NCBI GenBank assembly: GCA_021817325.1
Contig: JAKAVK010000021.1
Coordinates: 1 to 59,621, forward strand
From: Microcaldota archaeon
GTDB taxonomy: Archaea > Micrarchaeota > Micrarchaeia > Micrarchaeales > CABMGC01
DNA: 59,621 bases
Reading direction: 5' to 3'
Position 1 is the first letter of the stretch. Every line of letters begins with the position of its first letter. Both the position numbers and the translations under genes were made by a program. Under the pieces are notes generated by a model that saw only the letters and a list, made by a program, of their open reading frames with translations, had not been told where the DNA came from and searched no databases. Shown one piece after another: positions 7,059 to 15,466 of the stretch.

Positions 7059-7748
7059 TCAGGCTCCGTGAAACCAGTAGCCCTTGTCGCTATTGGCTCC
7101 CTTCTTTCCGAAGAGCTTCTCCTTCAGAGTAAGTTTGCTCGGCCCAAGCTTCACGCCAAGCTCGGCTGCAAGTTCTGGATGCTGCCTGAGATACGAGTCC
7201 TGCCACTCGTGGAACTTCCTGACCTTCTCAGCCTCGTACTCCTTGCTGTTCTTCTCCCACTCGTCCCTCATGGCTACCCACTGCTCCTTTGTGTAGCTGT
7301 ATGGCGGGTGCTCGCGTATTACGGCAGGATTGAACTGGTAGGCGTACATCTCCTTGTAGTAGTCATAGTCTGTGAGCTCTATATGATTCCTGTCGATACT
7401 CACGCCCTCGCCGGAAAGGAAGCTTATCAACCCGTCCACGTCTATCTTCTCCTTGCTGTTGCTTGCGGAGAGGGGATTGAAGACGACAGTTATCTTTAGC
7501 TTTGCGAATTCGACCTTGGCCTTGAGCACCGAATCCATCAGCAGCAGCCTGTACTGTAGCCTGGCAGAGTGCTCCAGATCAAGCAGCTCATCCCTCCTGA
7601 TGTTAGAGAAGACCACCTGCTTGACCATCTTATATGGTATCCTGTACTCCCTGCCGTTCTCCACTACCTTGTCGTCGTATGCGGCGTCCTGCCTCTTTAG
7701 GTCCTGCTGATACGCGCTCTCGGTACGATGAACGTCTCTGCGATCCAT
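7059..7748 (-). CDS. Unknown protein downstream of the tetraether-synthase-like gene
   Basis: I do not recognise this 229-residue protein. It is soluble, highly charged and has no signal peptide or cysteines. The first third is helical with Arg/Asp-rich segments. A central stretch at about residues 80-115 (K-I-T-V-V-F-N-P, then I-D-V-D-G-L-I-S-F-L) has the beta-alpha pattern of a small ferredoxin-like or heavy-metal-domain-like fold, but without metal cysteines. The C-terminal third is a long helix rich in Glu, Lys and Trp. It starts 30 bp after the stop of the radical SAM gene on the same strand and probably shares its transcript, so a role with that enzyme is plausible. Function is not known. 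Confidence 0.7.
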   Translation of the reverse strand: MDRRDVHRTESAYQQDLKRQDAAYDDKVVENGREYRIPYKMVKQVVFSNIRRDELLDLEHSARLQYRLLLMDSVLKAKVEFAKLKITVVFNPLSASNSKEKIDVDGLISFLSGEGVSIDRNHIELTDYDYYKEMYAYQFNPAVIREHPPYSYTKEQWVAMRDEWEKNSKEYEAEKVRKFHEWQDSYLRQHPELAAELGVKLGPSKLTLKEKLFGKKGANSDKGYWFHGA

Positions 7749-7778
7749 TTATAGCTCACTTGCAACACTGATGAACAG

Positions 7779-9740
7779 TTATTGGCCTGCACAGCCGCAG
7801 CTGCCTGAACCAGAGTCGCAGCCGCAGGCGCCTTGGTCTGCTTCCTGCGCACCGCAGCCGCAGCCTCCTGAACCTGAGCCGCAGGCGCAGCCAGGCTCGT
7901 CGTGTGCCTCATGCTCCTGCTTGGGCGATGGGGCGGTAGCCATGGTCACAGGCGCGGCCTGCTCGCTGCTGGACTGCTGTCTTTGCGCCCTGATGTTTGC
8001 AGCCTCAAGGACGTTTGCAGGCAACTTGAAGTAGTCGACTGACTTTGCGTACGTCCTCTGATAGGCTTCGGATGCCTCTAGCTCCTTGACATTCCTTATG
8101 TACTTATCTGCGGAGTATGCCCAGTTAGGATGCTGCTCCTCCCACTCCTTTGAAGGTATGCTGTACTGCCTCTGTATCTTGTCACGGTAGACCTCTGGGA
8201 AGACATTGAAGGTGCAGAAAGGAAGCACCCTGCCGTCAGGCATGGCGTAGTGTATATCGCACTTCTCAACCCTCTTGATGTCGTACGTGTACTCGTCCTG
8301 GAAGTGCATCATGCCCAAAAAGAGGGATTTGAGCTGGAATGCGCCCATTGTCTGGAAGTCGTGCTTCAGTATGACGCTTGAGAGCAGCTTGCCGAAGTTG
8401 ACTGTACCAGGCTGTTTCTCTTTGTCTATGAACTTGTTTATGCCAACGAGGGTCTTCAAGGCTATTATCCTGCGCTGTATCCTGTTCTTGCCTTCCATCT
8501 CGTTCACCCCGTTCTGCAGGTGCTCAAGCAGGCCTGCCGCATCGACGAACCTTGTCAGCGGTATGATCTTGTTGTTCTTGTCTATGAAGATGTATGAACC
8601 GGCACCGCATGCAAAGTGTATGGATAGATCGTACTTGTACTCCCCTGTCAGCGCCTCGATGAACTTGTTTATCCCGCCGACATAAGGCACGGAGAACCAG
8701 TCATCCTTGGTTATAACACCGCCGGTCTGCTCCTCTATCAGCTTTATGGCGCCTGGTATCGAGATTCTCTGCTTCTCCCTCATCTTTGCAGGCATCCTCC
8801 CCACCAGCGAGACCGGCTGGAAGTTTACCGCTTTTATCACATCGGAGTTGTTGAGTGCGAAATTGACTATCGAGCCTAGCTCGTGGTCATTTATTGTGCG
8901 TATTACTGTGGGCACAAGGACTATGCCTATGCCTGCCTTCCTTGCTGCATCTAGAGTCTTTGGCGCTTCCCAGTGGTTCTTTGGGTTGGCGCGCTTTGAT
9001 ACTCCGTCAAAGCTCATGTAGAGCGTGCTTACTCCCGCATGCCTTAGCTTTGCGGCCATCTCTGGGTGCTCAGCCAGTATTATCCCTGTGGTGTTGAGCT
9101 GTATCTGGTCGAATCCCGCATCCTTTGCGTTCTGGACTATCTGGACCAGGTCCTTCCTCATCATCGGCTCTCCACCGGTTATCTGCAGGGCGTTTGTTGC
9201 TATAGGCTTCTGGTGCCTTAGCACATAGAAGATCTTGTTGAGTTCGTCGACTGTCGGTTCGTATATTGACTCTCCCTCTTTCGCGTAGAAGAAGCAGTAC
9301 CAGCACGAGAGGTGGCATCTGTTCGTTATGACCACGTTGGCAAGGCCTGTGTGGGACTTGTGCCTCTCGCATATACCGCAGTCGAAGGGGCAGTTCTCCC
9401 CCTTATTCAGGAAGTTAGGGTTGTCGAACCCCCTGCCGTAGTAATTGTAATTCTTCATCTTGACATACATCTCGTAGTCCTCCCAGTACTTCTCAACGGT
9501 CCAGTTATGCTCAGGGCAGAACTTCCTTATCATCACATTCTCCCCGTCCTTGTATATTGTCCCGTCAACGATCAGCTTGCACTCGGGGCAGACTGTCTTA
9601 GTCCTCTCCAGCACAGGCATCTTCTCCATCTCCTCCATGGTCCTGTGGTACGGCGCTAGTATGGGGTTGTCTACATATTCATTCTTGGCAACAGTACTTG
9701 CCTTTCCTATTACGCTCTCTTTCTCATTGATTGGACTCAC
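7779..9740 (-). CDS. tes: Radical SAM enzyme, tetraether lipid synthase (Tes/MJ0619) family
   Basis: The 653-residue protein carries the radical SAM motif C-H-L-S-C-W-Y-C (Cys142, 146, 149) and the G-G-E-P motif. An N-terminal C-P-E-C...C-P-E-H metal site and C-P-F-D-C-G-I-C precede it, and further cysteines suit auxiliary clusters. This order matches the MJ0619/Tes family, which couples two archaeol chains into tetraether (GDGT) lipids. Lipid synthesis here is inferred by family. The last 45 residues form an odd Cys/Gly tail containing two C-x-C-x-S-G-S-G-x-C-G-C units. The start is GTG at 9740 with GGTG 8 nt upstream; the cluster supports co-transcription with the unknown gene at 7059-7748. 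Type I idi nearby also serves lipid synthesis. Confidence 0.85.
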   Translation of the reverse strand: MSPINEKESVIGKASTVAKNEYVDNPILAPYHRTMEEMEKMPVLERTKTVCPECKLIVDGTIYKDGENVMIRKFCPEHNWTVEKYWEDYEMYVKMKNYNYYGRGFDNPNFLNKGENCPFDCGICERHKSHTGLANVVITNRCHLSCWYCFFYAKEGESIYEPTVDELNKIFYVLRHQKPIATNALQITGGEPMMRKDLVQIVQNAKDAGFDQIQLNTTGIILAEHPEMAAKLRHAGVSTLYMSFDGVSKRANPKNHWEAPKTLDAARKAGIGIVLVPTVIRTINDHELGSIVNFALNNSDVIKAVNFQPVSLVGRMPAKMREKQRISIPGAIKLIEEQTGGVITKDDWFSVPYVGGINKFIEALTGEYKYDLSIHFACGAGSYIFIDKNNKIIPLTRFVDAAGLLEHLQNGVNEMEGKNRIQRRIIALKTLVGINKFIDKEKQPGTVNFGKLLSSVILKHDFQTMGAFQLKSLFLGMMHFQDEYTYDIKRVEKCDIHYAMPDGRVLPFCTFNVFPEVYRDKIQRQYSIPSKEWEEQHPNWAYSADKYIRNVKELEASEAYQRTYAKSVDYFKLPANVLEAANIRAQRQQSSSEQAAPVTMATAPSPKQEHEAHDEPGCACGSGSGGCGCGAQEADQGACGCDSGSGSCGCAGQ

Positions 9741-9852
9741 TCAAAACACCTAATCCTCAACCTATTAACAACACTTAAAGGCTTATAAAGCTTAGCCTAT
9801 AACCCTGTTATAAATATACACCGCGGCCTTTGGTGCTGTCTTGCAGCCCTAA

Positions 9853-10956
9853 CTAAGCGCGCGCAAGGGCTTGCAGCTGCCTGTCTTTGTACCCGTAGCT
9901 GTACCACGAGACTGCGGGATTACCCATTGTCACGGTTATGCTGCCAGAGGGAAGCAACGCACTCTGCAGGTCAGTCACGCTCTCCCCTGTTGAGTATGCC
10001 ACGGTATGGCCTGATACAGAAGCCGACTGCACCTCGGTGTATGGCAGCAGGCCTTTCCTAGTGCCGTAGAAGATTGAGAGAGAGGCGCTCATCGAGGAGA
10101 AGCGCGCTGCCTCGTGCCCTCCTGGGCCTGCGAAGAGCAGGGCGGTATATATACCGCCAAACTCGTATTTTGGGGCTCTGGAATCTCCAGAGGTGAAGAA
10201 GCCTTCCTCGGTATGTGGCATTGTGATCGTGAGCCTGTCGTACGTGACAGGGGCAGAGCCTCCGATCTCGTACTGGAAGCTTATCGCCCCGTTGATAATC
10301 CTGTCAGCCAGCGTCAGCTCAAGTGGCACCCGGTACGCAAATGGGCGGTCAGTGCCGTAAATGTAATAGTAGGCGCCTTGGCTTGCAGGGAACGCATAGC
10401 CGTTCTGTCCATGCATGCTCCTGTATTCGTAGGCAAGCGCCGGCTTTTCACTGTCCGAGGTGCCGTTCGTCCATGCGTTGTCCATGAAGTAGAGAGTGCT
10501 CTTTGAGGTATCGAACTCAGCGATGTTCTGTATCCAGTAGAAGTACCGCCTGCCGGCGTGCTCAATAAAGAAATGGGCATTCAGCTGCAGACTGGCCTCG
10601 CTGCCCTGAAATGCGGTGCGCAGCGTCTTGTCCCTGTACTCGCCTGAGACCGACATTGCGCGGATCAGCGCCGTGCCGCCAATAGTGCCTGCAAGGACAG
10701 GGTCTGTGTCCAAGCCAAGCGGCTGCAGCCTGCCGTCAGGCGCTCTGACGCAGCCGGAAGCCGGAGCAGCGCATATGCCTGCACCGGACCTGGTGCCTGC
10801 AGGCAGCGCATTGCCGAAACTGATAACCCCTACAGGATAGGCAGATACTGTATTAGCCTCTGCAGGCGATCTGATACTCTGTGCTGCAACTACCGCAGGC
10901 AGGGTTGTAAGTGCAGCGCAGGCTGCAATGTGGGCGAGTTTGGCATCCCTGAACAT
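9853..10956 (-). CDS. Thermopsin-like secreted acid protease (peptidase family A5)
   Basis: The 367-residue protein has an N-terminal signal peptide (about residues 1-26, ending A-V-V-A-A-Q). Its core resembles thermopsin of thermoacidophilic archaea. H-F-F-I-E-H-A-G-R-R-Y-F-Y-W-I-Q-N with a following Y-F-M-D-N-A-W-T-N matches the family's Y-W-V-Q-N and F-x-D-N-x-W signature. G-A-I-S-F-Q, Y-D-R-L-T-I and F-A-G-P-G-G-H match later conserved blocks. Thermopsins are pepstatin-insensitive aspartic-type proteases active at low pH, and act outside the cell. Only one Cys pair is present near the N-terminus. A TATA box (TTTTTATAG on the minus strand, about 10979-10987) gives an almost leaderless start; ATG 10962 is an alternative. 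Family call by eye, moderately firm. Confidence 0.75.
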   Translation of the reverse strand: MFRDAKLAHIAACAALTTLPAVVAAQSIRSPAEANTVSAYPVGVISFGNALPAGTRSGAGICAAPASGCVRAPDGRLQPLGLDTDPVLAGTIGGTALIRAMSVSGEYRDKTLRTAFQGSEASLQLNAHFFIEHAGRRYFYWIQNIAEFDTSKSTLYFMDNAWTNGTSDSEKPALAYEYRSMHGQNGYAFPASQGAYYYIYGTDRPFAYRVPLELTLADRIINGAISFQYEIGGSAPVTYDRLTITMPHTEEGFFTSGDSRAPKYEFGGIYTALLFAGPGGHEAARFSSMSASLSIFYGTRKGLLPYTEVQSASVSGHTVAYSTGESVTDLQSALLPSGSITVTMGNPAVSWYSYGYKDRQLQALARA

Positions 10957-10992
10957 GATCATTAATATTCCAAGCTGCTATAAAAACAGTGC

Positions 10993-11919
10993 TTACTTCC
11001 TATGCCTGCCGGCTCTATTGAAATCGCGACCGCCATGCTGCCATCTTGGCGGGCGGCTGCGGCTGTCGTGCCCCCTTGGATACTGCTCCCGGCCAGCCTG
11101 CCTCTGGGCATCAGTGCGTTCAGGCTCCTTGGCTATGCGTTCAAGGCCTGATGCCAGATCCTTCTTCAGCTTCTCCGCTATGAAGTTCTTTGTGAACGCG
11201 TCGGCCTTTGCTGCTATGCATATCTTGGTAGCGTAGAGCCTGGCTATCCTTCCCCTCTTGAAGTGGGATGCATTGGTTATCTGGGGCAACTTGAAGAGCA
11301 CTCCGTACTTGGGCGGTCTTGTATGGAACTTGATGTGCTTGAAGAGCGCCTTCTCAGCGCCTAGCAGCTGTATTGTGCTTGCCGGCATGAACCCCAATTT
11401 TGAGAGAGAGCCTGCCTTCGCGAGGAGCTCAGCAGCTATCTTGTAGTCGACCAGATAGGAGATGTTTGGCATCAGCTTCTTGACCTCTACTGCAAGGTAG
11501 GAATCCAGCTTGAGCTGGAGCTCGTCAAGATAGAGCTCTGACTCGGCCACCTGCTTTAGCATCAGGTACTCTGCCTCGCTTGGCTCCCTTCCTATAGACT
11601 TGGATGCCTTCTCGGCAGCCGCCTCGGCACCTGCACCCAGCATGCTGGATAGTCTCTCTTTGTCGGCAAGCTTCTTATCCATCCCGAACTCGACAACGAA
11701 CCTTGCATATGTGAGCTGGCTGGTAAGCCTTAGCTCCGGGAAGAAGATCCCGTACCACTCCTCAAGCTTCTCGTATATCAGGTTCTTGGCATGCTCTATC
11801 TCGTTATATGTGTTTATCGCCAGTATGACAGAGTGCTCCCCGGTGGAATAGGCGGTCGTGACGCTAGCCTTTGCCAGCTCCAGCAGCCTTCTTCTCTTCT
11901 CCTCGGGGCTCTCTTTCAA
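10993..11919 (-). CDS. nop5: Nop5 (NOP56/58) C/D box RNP core protein, N-terminally short
   Basis: Scaffold of C/D box sRNPs that guide 2'-O-methylation of rRNA. The 308-residue protein contains the Nop signature: E-K-L-E-E-W-Y-G-I-F-F-P-E-L near residues 44-57, a coiled-coil, then L-G-A-E-K-A-L-F-K-H and R-P-P-K-Y-G-V-L-F-K of the Nop domain that binds L7Ae-kink-turn RNA. It ends in an Arg/Gly/His-rich tail. Archaeal Nop5 is usually about 380-420 residues because an N-terminal fibrillarin-binding domain precedes the E-W-Y-x-x-x-F-P-E block by about 120-150 residues. Here only about 40 residues precede it, and the upstream DNA (11920-11981) is an intergenic promoter region. Fibrillarin, often the neighbour gene, is absent from the window. 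It is divergent from the LamG pilin gene. Confidence 0.88.
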   Translation of the reverse strand: MKESPEEKRRRLLELAKASVTTAYSTGEHSVILAINTYNEIEHAKNLIYEKLEEWYGIFFPELRLTSQLTYARFVVEFGMDKKLADKERLSSMLGAGAEAAAEKASKSIGREPSEAEYLMLKQVAESELYLDELQLKLDSYLAVEVKKLMPNISYLVDYKIAAELLAKAGSLSKLGFMPASTIQLLGAEKALFKHIKFHTRPPKYGVLFKLPQITNASHFKRGRIARLYATKICIAAKADAFTKNFIAEKLKKDLASGLERIAKEPERTDAQRQAGREQYPRGHDSRSRPPRWQHGGRDFNRAGRHRK

Positions 11920-11981
11920 GGAAACGCCTACCAGATAGATGCTCCCTAAAGGATATTAAACCTTGATATTGATTTAGATAC

Positions 11982-13067
11982 ATGGCGGCTGACAGGAGGA
12001 TGCAATCTGCTATAGAGTACCTGCAGACCTATGCATGGGCGTTCATCATACTTGCAATTGTCGTCGCGGTACTGGCCTATTTCGGCATCTTCGGGATGAA
12101 CACAAAACTGAGGCTGCCTCCGGGATCCTGCTTTGTCAACAGGCCCTATGGGCCCAACACCACGCAGTTCCTCTCGTTGAGCGGCAACTGCAACGGCGAT
12201 CTGCCCGAGTATGTCATACACTTCAACGGGCAGCTGGCCGGAGGCTACGAGGGGGACTGGTTTACCGACGTTGATTACTGCGCATCTAGCGGTTACTGCG
12301 TTGGATTCCCCTCTCCGCTCCAGTGGCCGCAGCAGGTCGGATGCAATCTGACGATGAATGCATGGTCATATGATATAGGAATGGGTTCCAGGGGTGCGCC
12401 CAGCGGCTTCCCCACTGCGACAGGCGATGCGCAGTGGCAGGCGAGCGATTGGCCGCCAGGCGTCTACTCTTTAGGAGGCGTTGTTGCTCTTTGGAATACT
12501 ACATGGGATCCGATAAACAGCGGGGAGGACTATGCAGACTTCGACATAGAGTATAACGATACCATAATGAGGTTTGAAGCCGCAGACAGGCCGGATCTTA
12601 ATCAGTTCTTCGTTGTTTCTAATTCTTTTTTCGTGCCGTCGAATGGCTTCACCAACGGGGGGAATTTCAAGGACAGGTGGGTCATGACCACGCTAACCGT
12701 CGATAACGGCGTAGCCATGGCCTACATAGACGGCATACCGGTCTCTCCACCGAGCCCTCAGATCGACTGCTCTTATCTTGTATCGAATTATATGAATCAG
12801 GGCGTGATAGGCATGTGGGACAGGGCATTCAACGGCACCATAAGCAATGTGCAGATATACGATATCGCGCTGGGTGCGAACACGGTGCATGCGATGTATA
12901 CGGACGGGATGGGACAGGTGCCGCTGGATCCTATCCACTTGATAGGGTGGTGGCAGCTGAATGGCAATGCCAACGACTCGAGCGGCAACGGAAACAACGG
13001 ACAAGGAGCAGGCTGGGCGCAGCTTACATATACCGACATATATCCGGAACCGCCTTCTGGCGGCTGA
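11982..13067 (+). CDS. Pilin-like protein with LamG-type domain (1)
   Basis: The 361-residue protein starts with a class III signal (M-Q-S-A-I-E-Y-L-Q-T-Y-A-W) and a hydrophobic helix to about residue 35. A large extracellular region follows. Its features are those of a concanavalin A/laminin-G-like sandwich: I-E-Y-N-D-T, R-W-V-M-T-T-L-T-V-D-N-G with A-Y-I-D-G, V-Q-I-Y-D-I-A-L, and the tail W-W-Q-L-N-G-N-A-N-D-S-S-G-N. LamG domains often bind carbohydrate, so this could be an adhesive pilin. It lies 39 bp before a paralogue and shares its first 231 bp of sequence exactly with it. The start at 11982 gives a short leader after an AT-rich promoter shared with nop5. Confidence 0.8.
   Translation: MAADRRMQSAIEYLQTYAWAFIILAIVVAVLAYFGIFGMNTKLRLPPGSCFVNRPYGPNTTQFLSLSGNCNGDLPEYVIHFNGQLAGGYEGDWFTDVDYCASSGYCVGFPSPLQWPQQVGCNLTMNAWSYDIGMGSRGAPSGFPTATGDAQWQASDWPPGVYSLGGVVALWNTTWDPINSGEDYADFDIEYNDTIMRFEAADRPDLNQFFVVSNSFFVPSNGFTNGGNFKDRWVMTTLTVDNGVAMAYIDGIPVSPPSPQIDCSYLVSNYMNQGVIGMWDRAFNGTISNVQIYDIALGANTVHAMYTDGMGQVPLDPIHLIGWWQLNGNANDSSGNGNNGQGAGWAQLTYTDIYPEPPSGG
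11999..12229 (+). repeat. 231-bp exact direct repeat, copy 1
   Basis: This stretch, encoding the signal, helix and first extracellular segment of the pilin/LamG protein, is identical to 13124-13354. Identity then breaks abruptly on both sides although the downstream proteins remain related. Confidence 0.93.
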
Positions 13068-13106
13068 AAGAAATAGAAATATAAGATTTAACTTCCACTT
13101 ACCCAT

Positions 13107-14093
13107 ATGGCGCCAGAGAATAAGATGCAATCTGCTATAGAGTACCTGCAGACCTATGCATGGGCGTTCATCATACTTGCAATTGTCGTCGCGGTACTGG
13201 CCTATTTCGGCATCTTCGGGATGAACACAAAACTGAGGCTGCCTCCGGGATCCTGCTTTGTCAACAGGCCCTATGGGCCCAACACCACGCAGTTCCTCTC
13301 GTTGAGCGGCAACTGCAACGGCGATCTGCCCGAGTATGTCATACACTTCAACGGCAGGGGCAGCGCATGGAACATGTACGCCTGCGGTGTAAGCCTTAGT
13401 ACGTGCATAGTCGTCCCAAGCCCGTTTGCAGGCCAGTTGGTATGCAACGCTACAGTTTCGCTCTGGTCCTACGATCTTGGCATCGGAGGCAACGGTGGCG
13501 GATGGAGCCCTGGCGAGTACGGCGCATCTTATGGCCAGTGGTACGATGGCGGCGGTGCAGCCCAGCCTGCAGAGGCCACGCTCGGTGGCACCTTTGCGCT
13601 TTATAACGGAGTCGTCGTTCCTGGAGATATTGACATAGAGTATAACGATACACTGGTCAGATTCGAGGCACGAAATTATCAGAACAGGAACCAGGCATTC
13701 GTGCAAGGCAATTTCAAGGGCAGGTGGATAAACACAGTAGTGACACTCGACAATGGAATCGCTGTAGGCTACATAAACGGAGTGCAGGTTACGCAGAACA
13801 GCCCAGACATAGGCTGTATAAACCTAAACGGTGGCGTTGTCGGCACGTGGGATGCGCCGTTCAACGGCTTTGTCACGAATATACAGGTGTATAACACAGC
13901 GCTGGATGCGAACACAATAGCTTCCATGTACAAGTATGGTGCAGGTGGTGTTCCGCTTGACCTTCTGAACCTAGTCGCATGGTGGCAGCTGAATGGGAAT
14001 TCGAATGATTCGAGCGGAAATCAAGGCTCTGGAACGGTAAATGACTTATCATACAATAACAATTATCCCGCCCCGCAGGGTTCTGGGGGTTGA
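13107..14093 (+). CDS. Pilin-like protein with LamG-type domain (2)
   Basis: The 328-residue paralogue of the preceding gene has an identical class III signal and helix, then a diverged LamG-like region: I-E-Y-N-D-T-L-V-R-F-E-A, V-T-L-D-N-G-I-A-V-G-Y-I-N-G, I-Q-V-Y-N-T-A-L-D, and W-W-Q-L-N-G-N-S-N-D-S-S-G-N. The middle part (about residues 83-170) is Gly/Ser-rich and unrelated to copy 1. A TATA-like ATAAGATTTAAC lies at 13081-13092, so it can be transcribed on its own. It converges with the exchanger gene (8 bp between stops). Surface adhesion is inferred from the fold; sharp identity boundaries suggest gene conversion. Confidence 0.8.
   Translation: MAPENKMQSAIEYLQTYAWAFIILAIVVAVLAYFGIFGMNTKLRLPPGSCFVNRPYGPNTTQFLSLSGNCNGDLPEYVIHFNGRGSAWNMYACGVSLSTCIVVPSPFAGQLVCNATVSLWSYDLGIGGNGGGWSPGEYGASYGQWYDGGGAAQPAEATLGGTFALYNGVVVPGDIDIEYNDTLVRFEARNYQNRNQAFVQGNFKGRWINTVVTLDNGIAVGYINGVQVTQNSPDIGCINLNGGVVGTWDAPFNGFVTNIQVYNTALDANTIASMYKYGAGGVPLDLLNLVAWWQLNGNSNDSSGNQGSGTVNDLSYNNNYPAPQGSGG
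13124..13354 (+). repeat. 231-bp exact direct repeat, copy 2
   Basis: Identical to 11999-12229; spacing between copies is 1125 bp. A shorter 20-bp identity (GACATAGAGTATAACGATAC) recurs in both genes further downstream. Confidence 0.93.
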
Positions 14094-14101
14094 TCCGGAC
14101 C

Positions 14102-15055
14102 TCACTTGATGATCAGATTTGCGATTATTGCAATTGCATATATGAGCGAGAGCGCTATGCCGTCCCTGTAGGTCAGTCTGCCCTTACGCATCACAAGCAG
14201 TGCAATCAGGTTTACGATTATTACGGTGGCGAATGCAATAGTTGAACTCGAGAGCAGCACAGGCTCTGCGGAGAGTATGCCGATCAGGCCTATCAGCACC
14301 GTGTTGTTCTGCAGCTTGCTGCCTATGAAGCTTACTATTGCAGTTGAGCCGCCGCCTCGCGCACGCGTTGATATGCGGTATGCAGTTAATAGCTCCTCCA
14401 GATCTGATGCTATTGGTGTTATCACGAGCGCAAGCCAGAGCGCAGGTATGCTGAGAGCACCGGCAATGCCCGAGAGCGCGCCGATGAATGCATCAGAGAA
14501 GATTGCTATCACGGCTATGCCTATGGCCATCAGTAGCAGGCCCTGCGTGATCGACCTTTTGCCTACCGTAGTGGACATGTGGTGCATGACATCCTTGTGA
14601 GCCTTGGAGTATCTGTATGCTACGTATACAACGTACGTGAGCAGCATCAGCGTGCCAGTTATCGCATCTAGCCTTCCGTATGCGAGCAGTGCGAACAGCA
14701 TCAGCGTGGAGAACAGCAGGAAGCCGTACTCGACGTGGTAATCCTCCTTCATTACTACCTCCCGCTTCCATTTTGCGAAGTAGGCCATAGCGATCAGGCC
14801 CAGACCCGCTGTGAAGAGTATTATATTGCCCCCAAGGGCTGTGCCTATGGCTATCTGAGTAGACCCATGGATGGTGGCTATTATCACAAATATGGTCTCT
14901 GGAAGCGCAGCCATGAAGCCCAGTAGGACACCGCCTGCAAAGCCCTGGCCGGCAATGCTCTCGAGCTTCTCTGTGCCCCTGGTCACGAGTTCTGCGGCTA
15001 AGCCGAATATTACCAGTGTGCCGAGTGTGACCAGTACATCGTAGAACAACGACAT
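14102..15055 (-). CDS. Sodium/calcium exchanger-type membrane transporter (CaCA family)
   Basis: The 317-residue integral membrane protein has about ten hydrophobic segments and two alpha-repeats typical of cation/Ca2+ antiporters. Repeat 1, G-F-M-A-A-L-P-E-T, then G-T-A-L-G-G-N-I, lies near residues 47-80. Repeat 2, P-I-A-S-D-L-E-E-L-L, then F-I-G-S-K-L-Q-N-N, lies near residues 212-250. The acidic residues in each repeat are the ion-coordinating positions in the family. In repeat 2 the usual P-E is replaced by D-L-E-E, so ion selectivity is uncertain. A charged cytoplasmic loop lies between the halves. It faces the second LamG pilin gene tail to tail and has its own start near 15055. Ion and direction of transport are inferred from the family. 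Confidence 0.8.
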   Translation of the reverse strand: MSLFYDVLVTLGTLVIFGLAAELVTRGTEKLESIAGQGFAGGVLLGFMAALPETIFVIIATIHGSTQIAIGTALGGNIILFTAGLGLIAMAYFAKWKREVVMKEDYHVEYGFLLFSTLMLFALLAYGRLDAITGTLMLLTYVVYVAYRYSKAHKDVMHHMSTTVGKRSITQGLLLMAIGIAVIAIFSDAFIGALSGIAGALSIPALWLALVITPIASDLEELLTAYRISTRARGGGSTAIVSFIGSKLQNNTVLIGLIGILSAEPVLLSSSTIAFATVIIVNLIALLVMRKGRLTYRDGIALSLIYAIAIIANLIIK

Positions 15056-15145
15056 GTCCTTCTAGGGTCTATTTGCTGGAAACTATCTAAACCTATGCCT
15101 GGCATTGGCAAAGCTAGGGAACTAAACATTCTGCCTACCTGCCTC

Positions 15146-15466
15146 TCAGAATCCTGCCAGACGTCCAAGTGCCTCTGAGATGGCCATCCTGTTTATCTGG
15201 CCTGTCACGCTGTCAGCGATCCCGTAACCCTTTGGTATTACAAGGATCCTGCGAAAAGTGCTTATGCTAATGTCGCCGTTGGCGAGCCTGCCCACCAGCG
15301 CCCCGGCCTCCCGCACGCCGCGCAGGACGTCGTCGAAACTCAGTGGCTTGGGCTCGTTCTCGATGATGATCTGCAGATTGATTAGATTAATGTCTATCTT
15401 CGCGCCGCCGAGCTTCTCAATCGCACTTACGTCGTCGCGTTCGATGACTCGTATTTCCATAGCCAT
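15146..15466 (-). CDS. Conserved-looking small protein of unknown function
   Basis: I do not recognise this 106-residue protein. It has no membrane segment, signal peptide or cysteine. The predicted pattern is alternating short strands and helices, e.g. E-I-R-V-I-E-R, L-Q-I-I-I-E-N, R-R-I-L-V-I-P and a final helix I-S-E-A-L-G-R-L. It begins M-A-M; the second Met (15460) is an equally good start. It is divergent from thrS across a 135-bp promoter region containing TTTAAATAT at 15490-15498, which on the minus strand can serve this gene. Base composition matches the neighbouring chromosomal genes. Confidence 0.6.
   Translation of the reverse strand: MAMEIRVIERDDVSAIEKLGGAKIDINLINLQIIIENEPKPLSFDDVLRGVREAGALVGRLANGDISISTFRRILVIPKGYGIADSVTGQINRMAISEALGRLAGF

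Noticed and set aside
9312-9659. Plus-strand frame opposite the Tes-like gene
   Set aside because: It overlaps the conserved radical SAM region; the minus-strand protein has all expected motifs.
12693-13706. A 337-residue frame on the minus strand across both LamG pilin genes
   Set aside because: It lies antisense to two well-supported genes and its length arises because the duplicated segment is open in that frame. It lacks a promoter and any known family.
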